From Arthrobacter sp. PGP41 (GTDB lineage Bacteria; Actinomycetota; Actinomycetes; Actinomycetales; Micrococcaceae): DNA of 64,000 nucleotides. Below the pieces are notes generated by a model. That model was not told the origin of the DNA and searched no databases. It was given only the letters and a program-made list of their open reading frames with translations. Positions 63,901 to 64,000 of the stretch are shown in pieces (the stretch's first letter is position 1; every line of letters starts with the position of its first letter). The stretch lies in NCBI RefSeq assembly GCF_002953935.1, contig NZ_CP026514.1:2356001-2420000 (forward strand), given 5' to 3'. The position numbers and the translations under genes are program-made.

Positions 63901-63930
63901 GAACGATATACAACGATACTCAACGACACA
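63901..63930 (-). promoter_or_regulatory. three tandem 10-bp repeats before padR (candidate operator)
   Basis: GAACGATATA, CAACGATACT and CAACGACACA follow one another directly, one helical turn apart. On the minus strand they contain TTGAGT and TTGTAT, possible -35 elements of the padR-ubiB promoter, so bound PadR would block it. Confidence 0.5.
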
Positions 63931-64000
63931 GGGCGGGATCTAGGGGCAGGGCAGATTTCAACCACGCGAGGCTTCGCTTCCCGCGGCCGAAATCTGAGGG

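Overview
The window is high-G+C chromosomal DNA from a Gram-positive actinobacterium, most likely Micrococcaceae (Arthrobacter/Pseudarthrobacter type). I base this on synteny and marker families: a rpsD-DUF948-DUF6167-alaS-ruvX-mltG-aroE-C-K-B-efp-nusB block, an actinobacterial VLRF1 protein, mycoredoxin, MurT/GatD, DUF6504 next to dnaE2, a LexA box of the TCGAAC-N4-GTTCGA type, and several apparently leaderless genes. No tRNA, rRNA, CRISPR array, prophage or complete insertion sequence was seen.

Layout. (1) 1-1258: end of a PrsW-type membrane protease. (2) 1271-9662, minus strand: a catabolic operon with a GntR repressor. It holds a TIM-barrel isomerase/decarboxylase-like enzyme, a DhaK-DhaL kinase, RpiB-like and triose-phosphate-isomerase-like isomerases, an SDR, a 3-hydroxyacyl-CoA-dehydrogenase-like enzyme, an MFS transporter and an overlooked 30-residue membrane peptide. 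The kinase/TIM/RpiB set matches the known L-erythrulose to D-erythrose 4-phosphate route; the dehydrogenase and TIM-barrel enzymes suggest an extra entry branch. (3) 9735-21790, minus: housekeeping block (nusB, efp, TPR protein, aroB/K/C/E, mltG, ruvX, alaS, DUF6167, DUF948, rpsD). (4) 21961-35248: rarA, acVLRF1, GNAT, aspS, an APC permease, hisS, cyclophilin, a DUF349 protein, an orphan AbiEi-like protein and relA. (5) 35315-42739, minus: secF, secD, yajC, ruvB, ruvA, ruvC, yebC, pdxT. (6) 42829-47323, plus: murT-gatD, a decayed gene remnant, and an M3 oligopeptidase, which together separate pdxT from pdxS. (7) 47463-51761, minus: pdxS, pgsA, a HIT protein, thrS. (8) 51878-57815: SOS-linked dnaE2 and DUF6504 behind a LexA box, an unknown small protein, chorismate mutase, a VOC protein and an SRAP protein. 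(9) 58082-60063, plus: a TasA/CalY-like secreted protein, its SipW-like signal peptidase and a second secreted protein. (10) 60175-63930: mycoredoxin, a lipoate-ligase-like protein, DUF2177, a UbiB/ABC1 kinase and its PadR regulator.

Non-coding signals of note are a perfect TCCTATAGGA operator before the catabolic operon with a near-copy before gntR, a long palindrome present in two copies 38 kb apart (8854 and 47330), a 9-bp inverted repeat between hisS and the cyclophilin gene, three tandem 10-bp repeats before padR, and several strong hairpin terminators. Most starts were moved from the longest open frame to the start supported by family N-termini, ribosome binding sites or -10 elements; each change is noted.
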